From: Shinella zoogloeoides
Lineage (GTDB): Bacteria > Pseudomonadota > Alphaproteobacteria > Rhizobiales > Rhizobiaceae
Reading direction: 5' to 3'
Assembly: GCF_030733845.1 (NCBI RefSeq)
Contig: NZ_CP132311.1
Span: 2,917,501-2,981,500, forward strand
Length of the DNA: 64,000 nt
Shown here: piece after piece, positions 8,941 through 18,062 of the stretch
How the letters are laid out: every line of letters starts with the position of its first letter
Numbering within the stretch: the first letter of the stretch is position 1
Translations under genes and position numbers: made by a program
Notes under the pieces: generated by a model
What the model was told of the DNA's origin: nothing
Databases searched by the model: none
The model's input: only the letters and a program-made list of their open reading frames with translations

Positions 8941-10140
8941 TTATTCGGCCCTGGCGGCGAGCGCCGTGTCCGTCGGCGCCGTGCGGCTGTCGACATCGAC
9001 CACGACGCTGAGGCCGGCCCTCAGCTTGCCGGTATCCAGTGCGTCCTTCGGCAGGGCGATGCGGACCGGCACGCGCTGCGTGACCTTGGTGAAGTTGCCC
9101 GTGGCGTTTTCCGCCGGCAGCAGCGAGAAGACCGAGCCAGACGCCGGCGCGATCGATTGCACCGTGCCGAGGATATCGTCGTTCTCGTAGGCATCGACAT
9201 GCAGGTGCACCTTCGAGCCGGGCACCAGATGGGCGATCTGCGTTTCCTTGAAGTTGGCCTCGACATAGAGGTCCGTCACCGGAACGAGCGCGGCAAGGCG
9301 CTGGCCGGCCGAGACGAGGTCGCCGACCTGCACGGAGACGTTGCCGACCACGCCGTCATAGGGCGCCTTCAGCACGGTGAAGCCGAGATCGCGCTCCGCC
9401 TTGTCGCGGGCAAGCTCGAGCGTGCGGATGCCGCTTTCGGACTCGGCGCGCTGCGCCTCGAGAACGGAGATGCTCGCCCTGGCCGAGACGATGTTGGCGT
9501 CGGCGCCGACGAGGTTGGCCTTGGCCTGGTCGAGCGCGACGGTGGCGCTGTCGAGCGAAGCCGTGGTGCCGACGGCCTTGGCGTTCAGCTCCTTGGCGCG
9601 CTTTTCGGCGACTTGCGCGCCGCTGAGGGCGGCCTGGTAGGCCGTCTTCTGGGCTTCGGCTTGGGCAAGGCTCGCCTTGGCGCCCTCGATCTGGGCGTCG
9701 ATGCGGTCAAGCGCAAGCTTCTGCGTGGCGATCTGGGCCTCGGCCTGCTCGCTCGCAAGGCGGTAGTCTCCATTGTCGAGCGTGACGAGCGGATCGCCCG
9801 CCTTGACCGCCTGGTTGGCGACGACGTTGACCGCCTCGACATAACCCGAGACCTTCGGGGAGATGGAGGCGATGTCGCCCTCGATATAGGCGTCGTCGGT
9901 CGAGATCATGAAACGGCCGTGCGTCCACCACTGATAGCCGTACCAGCCGGCGGCGGCGAGCAGCACGAGGCCGACGACCGGCAGCATCAGCCGGCGCCCG
10001 CCCTTCTTCTTTTCCGGCTGGGCAACGGCCGCGGCGGGCGCCGCCTCCGCCGTCACCGGCTTGGCCTCGGCGGTCTCGGCCTCATAATCGTCGTTGACCG
10101 GGCGAACCTTCGCCGTGCCGGCGCCATGGGAAGTCGACAT
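8941..10140 (-). CDS. HlyD/EmrA-family periplasmic adaptor of the efflux pump
   Basis: The 399-residue protein has a short cytoplasmic N-terminus (about 50 residues), one membrane anchor (LMLPVVGLVLLAAAGWYGYQ), a lipoyl-like half (AYIEGDIASISPKVSGYV), a long alpha-helical hairpin rich in Ala, Gln and Glu (about 125-245) and a beta-barrel domain (TVLKAPYDGVVGNVSVQVG). This is the architecture of EmrA membrane fusion proteins that dock the MFS pump to a TolC-type channel. It is the first gene of the emrAB-like operon, divergent from a TetR-family gene, with two TetR-type palindromes in the 125-base space between them. Confidence 0.92.
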   Translation of the reverse strand: MSTSHGAGTAKVRPVNDDYEAETAEAKPVTAEAAPAAAVAQPEKKKGGRRLMLPVVGLVLLAAAGWYGYQWWTHGRFMISTDDAYIEGDIASISPKVSGYVEAVNVVANQAVKAGDPLVTLDNGDYRLASEQAEAQIATQKLALDRIDAQIEGAKASLAQAEAQKTAYQAALSGAQVAEKRAKELNAKAVGTTASLDSATVALDQAKANLVGADANIVSARASISVLEAQRAESESGIRTLELARDKAERDLGFTVLKAPYDGVVGNVSVQVGDLVSAGQRLAALVPVTDLYVEANFKETQIAHLVPGSKVHLHVDAYENDDILGTVQSIAPASGSVFSLLPAENATGNFTKVTQRVPVRIALPKDALDTGKLRAGLSVVVDVDSRTAPTDTALAARAE

Positions 10141-10175
10141 GCGCTTGCCACCATCTTCTGGGGTAAAAATTCGAA

Positions 10176-10193
10176 CTGAACCGTTCGGTTCGA
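10176..10193. promoter_or_regulatory. TetR-type operator, copy 1 (emrA side)
   Basis: CTGAACCGTTCGGTTCGA contains the perfect inverted repeat GAACCG-TT-CGGTTC. It lies 36 bases upstream of the adaptor gene start and matches the second copy 57 bases away. Confidence 0.75.
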
Positions 10194-10232
10194 TTTGACA
10201 TAATCCTGTTTCTCCCGCATATCAAGTAGAAA

Positions 10233-10250
10233 TCGAACCGCTCGGTTCGA
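10233..10250. promoter_or_regulatory. TetR-type operator, copy 2 (tetR side)
   Basis: TCGAACCGCTCGGTTCGA is a perfect 8-bp inverted repeat around a CT spacer. It is placed just before the TetR-family start codon, so the repressor probably controls both itself and the efflux pair. Confidence 0.8.
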
Positions 10251-10265
10251 AATAGTTGATGCAAG

Positions 10266-10946
10266 GTGTCGGAAACGGGAATGGAGATGCAGACGACGGA
10301 AGGCCGACCGGACGCTCCGCAGACGGGTCGCCGCGCCGCCGGGGAGGACCCCGCCAAGCGCGAGCAGATCCTAGACGGCGCAAAGCGCGTGTTCATGGAG
10401 CAAGGCTTCGAAGCCGCCAGCATGAACGACATCACGCGCGCGGCCGGCGTTTCCAAGGGCACCATCTACGTCTATTTCGAAAACAAGGAAGACCTGTTCG
10501 GCTACATGATCGAACGGGAGCGCCAGCGGATCACCGAGACGGTGCGCCACGCGCTCGACGGCCGGAAACCGATCGGCGAAACGCTCAACGGCTTCGGCAC
10601 GCTCTTTGCCACGCACATGACGGCAGACCAGACGATCCGCGCCATGCGCATGGTGATCGCCGCCAACCATCGCCTGCCGAGCCTCTGCAGCCGCTTCTTC
10701 TCCGCAACGCCGATCAACCCCGTCTCGGTGCTGCAGGACTATCTCGACCGGCAGGTCGCCGCCGGCATCATCGTCTGCGACGACACGGCCCAGGCCGCCA
10801 AGCAGTTCATCGAACTCACCACGGTCGGTCTCTTCAAGCCGCGCATCTTCGGCTCCATGGAGGAGGTTCCCTCCACGGCCATGATCGAGAAGAACGTCAC
10901 CTCGGCGATCCGCGTCTTCCTCGCGGCCTACGGCGCCAAGTCCTAG
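10266..10946 (+). CDS. TetR/AcrR-family repressor of the adjacent efflux pump
   Basis: The 226-residue protein has a TetR N-terminal DNA-binding domain: [19 protein letters not shown] leads into the helix-turn-helix [20 protein letters not shown] (about residues 57-76), followed by an all-helical ligand domain. It is transcribed away from the EmrAB-like pair and flanked by two matching palindromes, the standard arrangement for a local efflux repressor. The start is uncertain: the frame opens with GTG at 10266, but ATG codons at 10281 and 10287 are in frame, none with a strong ribosome site. The inducing compound is unknown. Confidence 0.9.
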   Translation: MSETGMEMQTTEGRPDAPQTGRRAAGEDPAKREQILDGAKRVFMEQGFEAASMNDITRAAGVSKGTIYVYFENKEDLFGYMIERERQRITETVRHALDGRKPIGETLNGFGTLFATHMTADQTIRAMRMVIAANHRLPSLCSRFFSATPINPVSVLQDYLDRQVAAGIIVCDDTAQAAKQFIELTTVGLFKPRIFGSMEEVPSTAMIEKNVTSAIRVFLAAYGAKS

Positions 10947-11043
10947 CGACTTAGCGGAGCCCCAGCGTTTTTTCGGGGATTGCCGCGAACGCGCAACCGC
11001 GATCAAGTGACGGGCCTTAAAGGGCGCCATAAGACGGCTGTCC

Positions 11044-11913
11044 ATGAGGAGCGACCACGCCATGCACCCCGTTGCCAAGGCCATCTGGTATATCGAGAGC
11101 CATTTCGGCCGCGCCATCGCGCTTTCCGAAATCGCGGCGATGGCCGGCATGTCGCGCCACCACCTGTCCCGGCGGTTCAGCGAGATGACCGGCCAGAACC
11201 TCAACCGATACCTGCGCGCCCGCCGTCTCTCGGTGGCCGCCCGGCAGCTTGCCGGCGGTGCGCAGAACATCCTGACGGTGGCGCTCGAAGCCGGCTACGG
11301 CTCCCATGAGGCATTCACCCGCGCCTTCCGCGAGGAATTCGGCCTGACGCCGGAAGCCCTGCGCGCAAGGCGCGACCTCTCAGGCCTCACCCTTCAGGAG
11401 CCCATCCGCATGTCCGCCATCGACAAGAGCAACCTTCCCTCGCCCCGCATCGAAACGCTCGATGCCTTCGTCATCGCCGGCCTCGGCGCCGATTTCGAGC
11501 CCGGCAAGGCGGCCGGCATTCCGGCGCTCTGGCAGAAGTTCAACGAATATTTCGGCCACATCCCCGGCCAGACCGACAAGACCGCCTTCGGCCTGTGCCG
11601 CATGCTGCCGGGCAAAGAGGGCTTCCGCTACGTCGCGGGCGTGCGCGTTGCACGCAGCGACGACCTGCCGGCGGGCTTCGAGACAATCCACGTCCCTGCG
11701 CAAAGCTGGGCGATGTTCCCGCACGAAAGCCATGTCAACGGCATTGCAGCGACGGCGGACGCTGCCTTCCGCACCTGGCTGCCGGCCTCCGGCCGCACGA
11801 TCGGCCCCTTCCCCGACGTGCTCGAATTCTACGGCGAGGACTTCGATCCCGAGACAGGGGTCGGCCGCGTGGAAATCTGGCTTCCGCTCGCAGATCAGAT
11901 GACGAATTCGTGA
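11044..11913 (+). CDS. AraC-family regulator with C-terminal GyrI-like effector domain
   Basis: The 289-residue protein has its AraC/XylS DNA-binding domain at the N-terminus (residues 5-105), with both helix-turn-helices visible: ALSEIAAMAGMSRHHLSRRF and ILTVALEAGYGSHEAFTRAF. A GyrI-like (AraC effector-binding) domain follows at about 125-285, with the typical end FYGEDFDPETGVGRVEIWLP. The same order is found in Rob and related small-molecule sensors, which often control drug-response genes. It lies 97 bases past the TetR gene on the same strand and could belong to the efflux neighbourhood, but no operator shared with that locus is visible. Confidence 0.88.
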   Translation: MRSDHAMHPVAKAIWYIESHFGRAIALSEIAAMAGMSRHHLSRRFSEMTGQNLNRYLRARRLSVAARQLAGGAQNILTVALEAGYGSHEAFTRAFREEFGLTPEALRARRDLSGLTLQEPIRMSAIDKSNLPSPRIETLDAFVIAGLGADFEPGKAAGIPALWQKFNEYFGHIPGQTDKTAFGLCRMLPGKEGFRYVAGVRVARSDDLPAGFETIHVPAQSWAMFPHESHVNGIAATADAAFRTWLPASGRTIGPFPDVLEFYGEDFDPETGVGRVEIWLPLADQMTNS

Positions 11914-12010
11914 AATGCGATTTACCGGCGGCCGGTCGGCTTGCCAGCGGTCGAATTCTGCATAAATACGGAAGTCCATTCTTGCACCGTATTTTGGAGA
12001 GGAAGACCGG

Positions 12011-12760
12011 ATGGACAGCATTCTTGCGCTCATGCAGGACCCGGCCGCCTGGATCGCGCTCATCACGCTCATCGTGATGGAAGTCGTTCTCGGTATCGAC
12101 AACCTTATTTTCATCTCGATCCTGACGAACAAGCTGCCCGCCGAGCACCGGGTGCAGGCCCGCCGCATCGGCATCGGCCTGGCGCTGGTCATGCGCCTTG
12201 CGCTGCTCGGCACCATCGCCTGGATCGTCCAGCTCACCACCCCGGTCTTCGAGGCCTTCGGCCACGGCTATTCGTGGAAGGACATGATCCTGATCGCCGG
12301 CGGCCTTTTCCTCGTCTGGAAGGCGACGAAGGAAATCCACCACAATGTCGACCCGGTCGACCACAAGGAAGACATGGTGGGCGGCGCGGTATCGTCGACC
12401 TTCGCCTCCGCCATCGGCCAGATCCTGCTGCTCGACCTCGTCTTCTCCATCGACAGCATCATCACCGCCGTCGGCATGACGCCTCACCTGCCGATCATGG
12501 TGGTCGCCGTCGTCGTGGCCGTGACCGTCATGCTGGTCGCTTCCAACCCGCTGGCCAACTTCATCGAGAAGAACCCGACGATCGTCATGCTGGCGCTCGC
12601 CTTCCTGCTGATGATCGGCACGACGCTGATCGCCGAAGGCATGGGCTTCCATGTGCCGAAGGGCTACGTCTATGCCGCCATGGCCTTCTCGGCGATCGTG
12701 GAAGTGCTCAACATGATCTCACGCAGGGCGCGGCAGAAGAGCAAGCCGGGCGCGCACTGA
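12011..12760 (+). CDS. TerC-family integral membrane protein
   Basis: The 249-residue protein has about seven hydrophobic segments and the two signature acidic motifs of the TerC/YkoY family, [12 protein letters not shown] (residues 20-31) and [15 protein letters not shown] (about 140-155). Family members are implicated in tellurite resistance and, in better-studied cases, manganese export during secretion of exoproteins; which applies here is unknown. GAGGAAG lies 6-8 bases before the ATG. I looked for a yybP-ykoY type manganese riboswitch in the 97-base leader and found none. A perfect 14-bp terminator closes the gene. Confidence 0.88.
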   Translation: MDSILALMQDPAAWIALITLIVMEVVLGIDNLIFISILTNKLPAEHRVQARRIGIGLALVMRLALLGTIAWIVQLTTPVFEAFGHGYSWKDMILIAGGLFLVWKATKEIHHNVDPVDHKEDMVGGAVSSTFASAIGQILLLDLVFSIDSIITAVGMTPHLPIMVVAVVVAVTVMLVASNPLANFIEKNPTIVMLALAFLLMIGTTLIAEGMGFHVPKGYVYAAMAFSAIVEVLNMISRRARQKSKPGAH

Positions 12761-12764
12761 AACA

Positions 12765-12800
12765 TGAAACCGGCGGGAGAAATCCCGCCGGTTTCATTTC
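12765..12800 (+). terminator. Rho-independent terminator after the TerC-family gene
   Basis: A 14-bp perfect stem, TGAAACCGGCGGGA with its complement, encloses a GAAA tetraloop (12779-12782) and is followed by TTTC. It starts 4 bases past the stop codon. Confidence 0.88.
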
Positions 12801-13054
12801 GCAAATCTGTCGAAGACAGGCCGGACGGGTTGGGAGCTCGCCTGCCATTTCGTTGGCCACGGGGAGAAACCGGAAAAATCCCCGTGTCCTCCATCTCCGT
12901 CATGTCCGGTTGACACGACCTGCCTTCCCTTGGCAAATCTTCTGACGGGTGGATTGTTCCGCAAAAGTTTTGAACGGTTGGGCCGCTTGCGGCGGAACCG
13001 GGACGACGTGCAGGGAATTCATGCCGAGCATCGTCCCGCCGCACGGACCCGAAC

Positions 13055-14827
13055 ATGACCCTAGAGCAGACCTTCGCCTTCGTCGTCATCGCGCTGATGA
13101 TGGCGGCATTCATCTGGGGAAGGTTCCGCTACGATCTGGTCGCCTGCTGTTCCCTGCTTCTGGCGCTCGCCCTCGGCATCGTGCCCTTCGACAAGGCCTT
13201 TTCCGGCTTTTCCGACGATATCGTCATCATCGTCGGCAGCGCGCTGATGGTGAGCGCGGCGGTCGCCCGCTCCGGCATCGTCAACATCGTCGTGAAGCGC
13301 TTCTTCCCGAATCTCACCTCCAAGCGCAGCCAACTCGCACTGCTGCTCGTCTCGGTCGCGGTGCTCTCGGCCTTCATCAAGAATATCGGCGCGCTCGCCA
13401 TCATGATGCCGCTCGCCTTCCAGTTCTCCCGCAAATCCGGCGCGCCCGCCTCGAAATTCCTGATGCCGATGGCCTTCGCGGCCCTGCTCGGCGGCCTGAT
13501 GACCCAGATCGGCACCTCGCCCAACATCGTCGTCTCGCGGCTGCGGCAGGAAATCACCGGCGAGAGCTTCACGATGTTCGACTTCACGCCGGTCGGCGCC
13601 ACGCTCACGGTGTGCGGCGTGCTCTTCATGCTGTTCTTCAACCGCATCGTGCCCGAGCGCACCAACAACAATGCCAGCATCGAGGAATCGCTGGAGGCAG
13701 CCGCCTATTCCTCGGATGCGACCGTGGAGGAAGGCTCGCCCTCGGTCGGAAAATCGCTCAACGACATCCTGAAGAACGGCGACGGCGAGGTGATCGCCAC
13801 CGCGATCATCCGCGGCCACGTCCACATCGCGCCGTTGCCTGACGTGCGGCTCATGACGGGCGATACGGTCCTGATGGAGGGCACGGCCAGCGCGCTCGAC
13901 AAGGTGGTTTCCGCCACCGGTCTGACGCTTTCCGGCAAGCCGATCCGCGCCGGGCGCGGGGAAGCCGGCGAGATCAGCGCCATCGAGGTGGTCGTGGGCA
14001 ACGAATCCCGCCTCATCGACATTTCCGCGCGCTCCATCGCGCTCTTCCACTCCTACGGCATCAACCTGCTCGCCGTCAGCCGGCAGGGCCAGCGCCTGCG
14101 CGAAAAGCTCTCCGAGGTGCGCCTGCGCCCCGGCGACGTGATCGTGGTGCAGGGCAACAACCGATCGCTGCCGACGCTGCTGCCGGAACTCGGCCTGCTT
14201 CCCCTCGCCCAGCGCGAGATCCTGCTCGGCGCGCCGCGAAGGGCGATCATTCCCGTTCTGATCCTGATCGCCGCCATGGCGTCCACCGCGCTTGGCTTCG
14301 TTCCGGTCGCGACCGGCTTCTTCGCCGCCGCCGTCGCCATGGTGCTGTTCCGCGCCGTGCCGTTGCGCGAGGTCTACGGCGCGCTCGACGGGCCGATCCT
14401 CGTCATGCTCGCGGCCCTCATCCCGGTCTCCGACAGCCTGCGCACGACGGGCGCGAGCGAACTCATCGCCGGCTGGCTCGGCGATGTCGCCGTGCACCTG
14501 CCGCCTTTCGGCGCGCTCGCGCTCATTCTTCTGACCGCCATGGCCGTGACGCCCTTCCTCAACAATGCCGCGACAGTGCTCGTCATGGCCCCGATCGCCG
14601 CAAGTTTCGCCGGGGCGCTCGGCTACAGGCCGGAGGCCTTCCTGATGGCCGTGGCGATCGGTGCGGGTTGCGACTTCCTCACCCCCGTCGGCCACCAGTG
14701 CAACACGCTGGTCATGGGCCCCGGCGGCTACAAGTTCGCCGATTATCCGCGCGTCGGCCTGCCCCTCTCTCTTCTCATCGTCATCGTCAGCGTGCCGACG
14801 CTGCTCGCCGTCTGGCCGGTGCAGTAG
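13055..14827 (+). CDS. SLC13-family permease with internal RCK_C (TrkA-C) domains
   Basis: The 590-residue protein has two hydrophobic halves in the divalent anion:Na+ symporter fold, with the paired signature loops QIGTSPNIVVSRL (about 150-162) and FLNNAATVLVMAPIAASFAG (about 500-519). A soluble central region (about 210-375) contains two RCK_C/TrkA-C units, recognisable from repeated LMTGDTVLMEG and LRPGDVIVVQG strands. This layout is common in bacterial permeases annotated for sulfate, dicarboxylate or citrate; the RCK_C units presumably sense a ligand. The substrate is not deducible. The ribosome site before the ATG is weak, so the start could lie a few codons later. Confidence 0.88.
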   Translation: MTLEQTFAFVVIALMMAAFIWGRFRYDLVACCSLLLALALGIVPFDKAFSGFSDDIVIIVGSALMVSAAVARSGIVNIVVKRFFPNLTSKRSQLALLLVSVAVLSAFIKNIGALAIMMPLAFQFSRKSGAPASKFLMPMAFAALLGGLMTQIGTSPNIVVSRLRQEITGESFTMFDFTPVGATLTVCGVLFMLFFNRIVPERTNNNASIEESLEAAAYSSDATVEEGSPSVGKSLNDILKNGDGEVIATAIIRGHVHIAPLPDVRLMTGDTVLMEGTASALDKVVSATGLTLSGKPIRAGRGEAGEISAIEVVVGNESRLIDISARSIALFHSYGINLLAVSRQGQRLREKLSEVRLRPGDVIVVQGNNRSLPTLLPELGLLPLAQREILLGAPRRAIIPVLILIAAMASTALGFVPVATGFFAAAVAMVLFRAVPLREVYGALDGPILVMLAALIPVSDSLRTTGASELIAGWLGDVAVHLPPFGALALILLTAMAVTPFLNNAATVLVMAPIAASFAGALGYRPEAFLMAVAIGAGCDFLTPVGHQCNTLVMGPGGYKFADYPRVGLPLSLLIVIVSVPTLLAVWPVQ

Positions 14828-14959
14828 GCAAACCCGAGTTTTTCTTGACGCGCCGGGCTGAATATGGTCTCACCCAGCCCAACGGAAAGCCTCTTCCCGC
14901 CGCTCGAAACGGCGAAAATCCGGGCTATCCTCTCCTGAAATGTCACGACAGGCCCTATC

Positions 14960-16417
14960 ATGAGCACATCCGGCGTTCGCGTCCGCATCGCACCCTCCCC
15001 GACCGGCGAGCCGCATGTCGGCACCGCCTATATCGCGCTGTTCAACTACCTCTTCGCCAAGAAGCACAACGGCACCTTCATCCTGCGCATCGAGGATACG
15101 GACGCCACGCGCTCGACGCCGGAATTCGAGCAGAAGGTACTGGACGCGCTGAAATGGTGCGGCCTCGAATGGTCGGAAGGCCCCGATATCGGCGGCCCCT
15201 ACGGCCCCTACCGCCAGTCCGACCGCAAGGACATCTATCGTCCCTATGTCGACAAGATCGTCGCCAATGGCCACGGCTTCAATTGCTTCTGCACGCCCGA
15301 GCGGCTGGAGAAGATGCGCGAGGAGCAGCGCGCCGCCGGCAAGCCGCCGAAATATGACGGCCTGTGCCTCCACCTTTCCGCAGAGGAAGTGACGAAGCGC
15401 GTCGAAGCCGGCGAGCCGCATGTCGTGCGCATGAAGATCCCGACCGAGGGTTCGTGCAAGTTCGTCGACGGCGTCTACGGCCCGGTCGAGATTCCGTGGG
15501 ATGCGGTCGACATGCAGGTCCTGCTCAAGGCCGACGGCATGCCGACCTACCACATGGCCAACGTGGTCGACGACCACATGATGAAGATCACGCATGTGGC
15601 GCGCGGCGAGGAATGGCTCGCCTCGGTGCCCAAGCACATCCTCATCTATCAATATCTCGGCCTCGAGCCGCCGGTCTTCATGCACCTGTCGCTGATGCGC
15701 AATCACGACAAGTCGAAGCTGTCGAAACGCAAGAACCCGACCTCGATCTCCTATTATTCGGCGCTCGGCTACCTGCCGGAAGCGCTGATGAACTTCCTCG
15801 GCCTGTTCTTCGTGCAGATCGCCGAGGGCGAAGAGCTGCTGACCATGGAACAGCTCGCCGAAAAGTTCGACCCGGAGAACCTCTCCAAGGCCGGCGCGAT
15901 CTTCGACATCCAGAAGCTCGACTGGCTGAACGGCCGCTGGCTGCGCGAACAGCTTTCCGAGGAAGAGTTCACCCAGCGCGTGCTGGCCTGGGCGATGGAG
16001 AACGACCGCGTCCGCCAGGGCCTGAAGCTCTCGCAGTCGCGCATTTCCAAGCTCGGCGAACTGCCCGATCTCGCCGGCTTCCTCCTGAAGTCGGATCTCG
16101 GCCTGACGCCGGAGGCCTTTGCGAAAGTGAAGTCGACGCCGGAGGAAATCCTCGAAGTGCTGAACCAGGTGCAGCCGGACCTCGAAAAGATGCCGGAATG
16201 GACCGTCGAGAGCATCGAGGCGGAACTGCGCGCCAGCGCCGACAGGCTCGGCAAGAAGCTGAAGGTCGTGGTGGCCCCGCTCTTCGTCGCCGTCTCCGGC
16301 TCGTCGCGCTCGCTGCCGCTGTTCGATTCGATGGCGATCCTCGGCCGTTCGGTCGTGCGCCAGCGCCTGAAGGTCGCCGCGCAGGTCGTCGCCTCGATGG
16401 TCGGTAGCGGAAAGTAA
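14960..16417 (+). CDS. gltX: glutamyl-tRNA synthetase
   Basis: Charges tRNA-Glu with glutamate in the cytoplasm. The 485-residue class I synthetase shows the HIGH-type motif as PSPTGEPHVGTAY (residues 13-25) and the KMSKS-type motif as KLSKRKN (about 253-259). The catalytic lobe is followed by the helical anticodon-binding region to the C-terminus. It is followed 12 bases later by lysS, so the two form a small synthetase operon. Alphaproteobacteria often carry two gltX genes and make Gln-tRNA by amidation. Whether this copy is discriminating or also charges tRNA-Gln cannot be settled here. Confidence 0.95.
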   Translation: MSTSGVRVRIAPSPTGEPHVGTAYIALFNYLFAKKHNGTFILRIEDTDATRSTPEFEQKVLDALKWCGLEWSEGPDIGGPYGPYRQSDRKDIYRPYVDKIVANGHGFNCFCTPERLEKMREEQRAAGKPPKYDGLCLHLSAEEVTKRVEAGEPHVVRMKIPTEGSCKFVDGVYGPVEIPWDAVDMQVLLKADGMPTYHMANVVDDHMMKITHVARGEEWLASVPKHILIYQYLGLEPPVFMHLSLMRNHDKSKLSKRKNPTSISYYSALGYLPEALMNFLGLFFVQIAEGEELLTMEQLAEKFDPENLSKAGAIFDIQKLDWLNGRWLREQLSEEEFTQRVLAWAMENDRVRQGLKLSQSRISKLGELPDLAGFLLKSDLGLTPEAFAKVKSTPEEILEVLNQVQPDLEKMPEWTVESIEAELRASADRLGKKLKVVVAPLFVAVSGSSRSLPLFDSMAILGRSVVRQRLKVAAQVVASMVGSGK

Positions 16418-16429
16418 GGACAGAGAAGA

Positions 16430-17923
16430 ATGAACGAGAAGACAGAAACCGCCCTTTCCTCCGATCCGACGGAAGTCCGCCGCCAGAAGCTCGACCAGCT
16501 TCGCCAGACGGTCGGCGACGTCTATCCGGCGCATTTCCACCGGACGATGACCAATGCGGAGCTGGCTGCGAAATACGAGACGCTTGAACTCGACACGGAG
16601 AGCGGCGACGTCGTGACCGTGGCCGGCCGCGTCTATTCCTCGCGCAATTCCGGCATGTTCATGGACATCCATGACGCCTCCGGCAAGATCCAGATCTTTT
16701 CCCACAAGGACACGACGCCCGAGGAAGCCCGCGCGCTGCTGCCGATGATCGACCTCGGCGACATCATCGGCGTCACCGGCCTCGTGCGCCGCACCAAGCG
16801 CGGCGAACTGACGATCAACGCGCAGGAGATCGTCATGCTGACGAAGACCCTGCTGCCGATGCCCGAGAAGTGGCACGGCGTTGCCGATGTCGAGATCCGC
16901 TACCGCAAGCGCCACCTCGACATCATGACCAACGAGGAATCCAAGCTCCGCTTCCAGCAGCGCTCGAAGATCGTTTCCGGCATCCGCCGCTTCATGGAGA
17001 ACGACGGCTTCATGGAAGTCGAGACGCCCATGCTGCATTCGGTCTATGGCGGCGCGACGGCCGAGCCCTTCAAGACGCACCACAACACGCTGAAGCTCGA
17101 CATGTTCCTGCGCATCGCGCCGGAACTGTTCCTCAAGCGCACGCTGGTCTCCGGCCTCACCGACAAGGTGTTCGAGATCAACCGCAACTTCCGCAACGAG
17201 GGCGTGTCGACCCGGCACAATCCCGAATTCACGATGATGGAGTGCTACTGGGCCTATGCCGACTACGAGGACATCATGGACCTCGTGGAACGCCTGTTCG
17301 CCGAGCTTGCGGTGAAGATCCACGGCTCGACCGAGTTTGCCTACGGCGACAAGGAAATCTCCTTCAAGGGACCGTTCAAGCGCGTGCCGATGCCCGACGC
17401 CGTCAGGCAAGCGACCGGCATCGACTTCCTCGCGATCAAGACGGACGAGGAGGCCCGCGCCGCCGCCAAGGCCGCCGGCTTCGAGGTGGAGAAGGACTGG
17501 ACCTGGGGCGAATGCCTCGCCTTCATCTTCGAGGAGAAGGTCGAGCCGACGCTGATCCAGCCGAGCCACGTCACGCACTTCCCGAAGGACATCTCGCCCT
17601 TCGCCAAGGAAGTGCCGGGCGAACCGCGCCTCGTCGAGCGTTTCGAGACCTATTGCAACACCTGGGAACTCGGCAACGCCTTCTCGGAACTGAACGACCC
17701 GGAAGAGCAGCGCGCCCGCATGGTCGAGCAGCTCGAACAAGCCCATGCCCGCGGCGAGAAGGCCAAGCAGCTCGACGACGAATTCCTCGACGCCATCGAC
17801 CAGGGCATGCCGCCCGCCGGCGGTCTCGGCATCGGGGTCGACCGCCTGATCATGCTGCTCACCAACGCGCCATCGATCCGCGACGTCATCCTCTTCCCGG
17901 CGCGCCGGGCGAAGAACGACTGA
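16430..17923 (+). CDS. lysS: class II lysyl-tRNA synthetase
   Basis: The 497-residue enzyme has an N-terminal OB-fold anticodon-binding domain (about 60-160) and a class II catalytic core: motif 2 is FRNEGVSTRHNPEFTMMECY (about 258-277) and motif 3 is GGLGIGVDRLIMLLTN (about 463-478). It attaches lysine to tRNA-Lys. It is translated from ATG 12 bases after gltX and ends before a palindromic repeat and the convergent gbcB gene. Many alphaproteobacteria instead use the unrelated class I LysRS (lysK), so this class II gene may be either the only or a second LysRS of the strain. Confidence 0.95.
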   Translation: MNEKTETALSSDPTEVRRQKLDQLRQTVGDVYPAHFHRTMTNAELAAKYETLELDTESGDVVTVAGRVYSSRNSGMFMDIHDASGKIQIFSHKDTTPEEARALLPMIDLGDIIGVTGLVRRTKRGELTINAQEIVMLTKTLLPMPEKWHGVADVEIRYRKRHLDIMTNEESKLRFQQRSKIVSGIRRFMENDGFMEVETPMLHSVYGGATAEPFKTHHNTLKLDMFLRIAPELFLKRTLVSGLTDKVFEINRNFRNEGVSTRHNPEFTMMECYWAYADYEDIMDLVERLFAELAVKIHGSTEFAYGDKEISFKGPFKRVPMPDAVRQATGIDFLAIKTDEEARAAAKAAGFEVEKDWTWGECLAFIFEEKVEPTLIQPSHVTHFPKDISPFAKEVPGEPRLVERFETYCNTWELGNAFSELNDPEEQRARMVEQLEQAHARGEKAKQLDDEFLDAIDQGMPPAGGLGIGVDRLIMLLTNAPSIRDVILFPARRAKND

Positions 17924-17929
17924 AGGGAA

Positions 17930-18062
17930 GCCCCTCCCCAACCCCTCCCCACAAGGGGGAGGGGCTTACCTCGCCTCTCCGTTCGCGTTCAAATTTGATC
18001 GGTGAGCAAGCCTTCTCCTTTCTCCCCCCTTGTGGGGGAGATGCCGGCAGGCAGAGGGGGAC
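17930..18062. repeat. RIME-like intergenic repeat between convergent lysS and gbcB (copy 2)
   Basis: The hairpin CCCCTCCCC-ACAA-GGGGGAGGGG (17942-17964) is followed about 70 bases later by a second module, CCCCCTTGTGGGGGAG, with an ATGCCGGCAGGCAGAGGGGG arm running to the gbcB stop codon. The arm is a variant of the TGCCGGCAGGCGGATGAGGG arm seen at 54.4 and 59.8 kb. No T tract follows either stem, but the position between convergent genes suggests a role at both transcript ends. Confidence 0.65.

Noticed and set aside
11914..12010. A yybP-ykoY manganese riboswitch before the TerC-family gene
   Set aside because: The 97-base leader is too short and lacks the conserved aptamer loops; only a weak promoter-like pair was seen.
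12801..13054. Possible small RNA or riboswitch before the SLC13 permease gene
   Set aside because: Only short hairpins (CACGGGGA/TCCCCGTG and GTTCCGC/GCGGAAC) are present, with large loops and no recognised family core.
14870..17941. A 1023-codon open frame on the minus strand opposite gltX and lysS
   Set aside because: It is antisense to two clear synthetase genes; long antisense frames are expected with strong G/C third-position bias, and the translated product has no recognisable motif.
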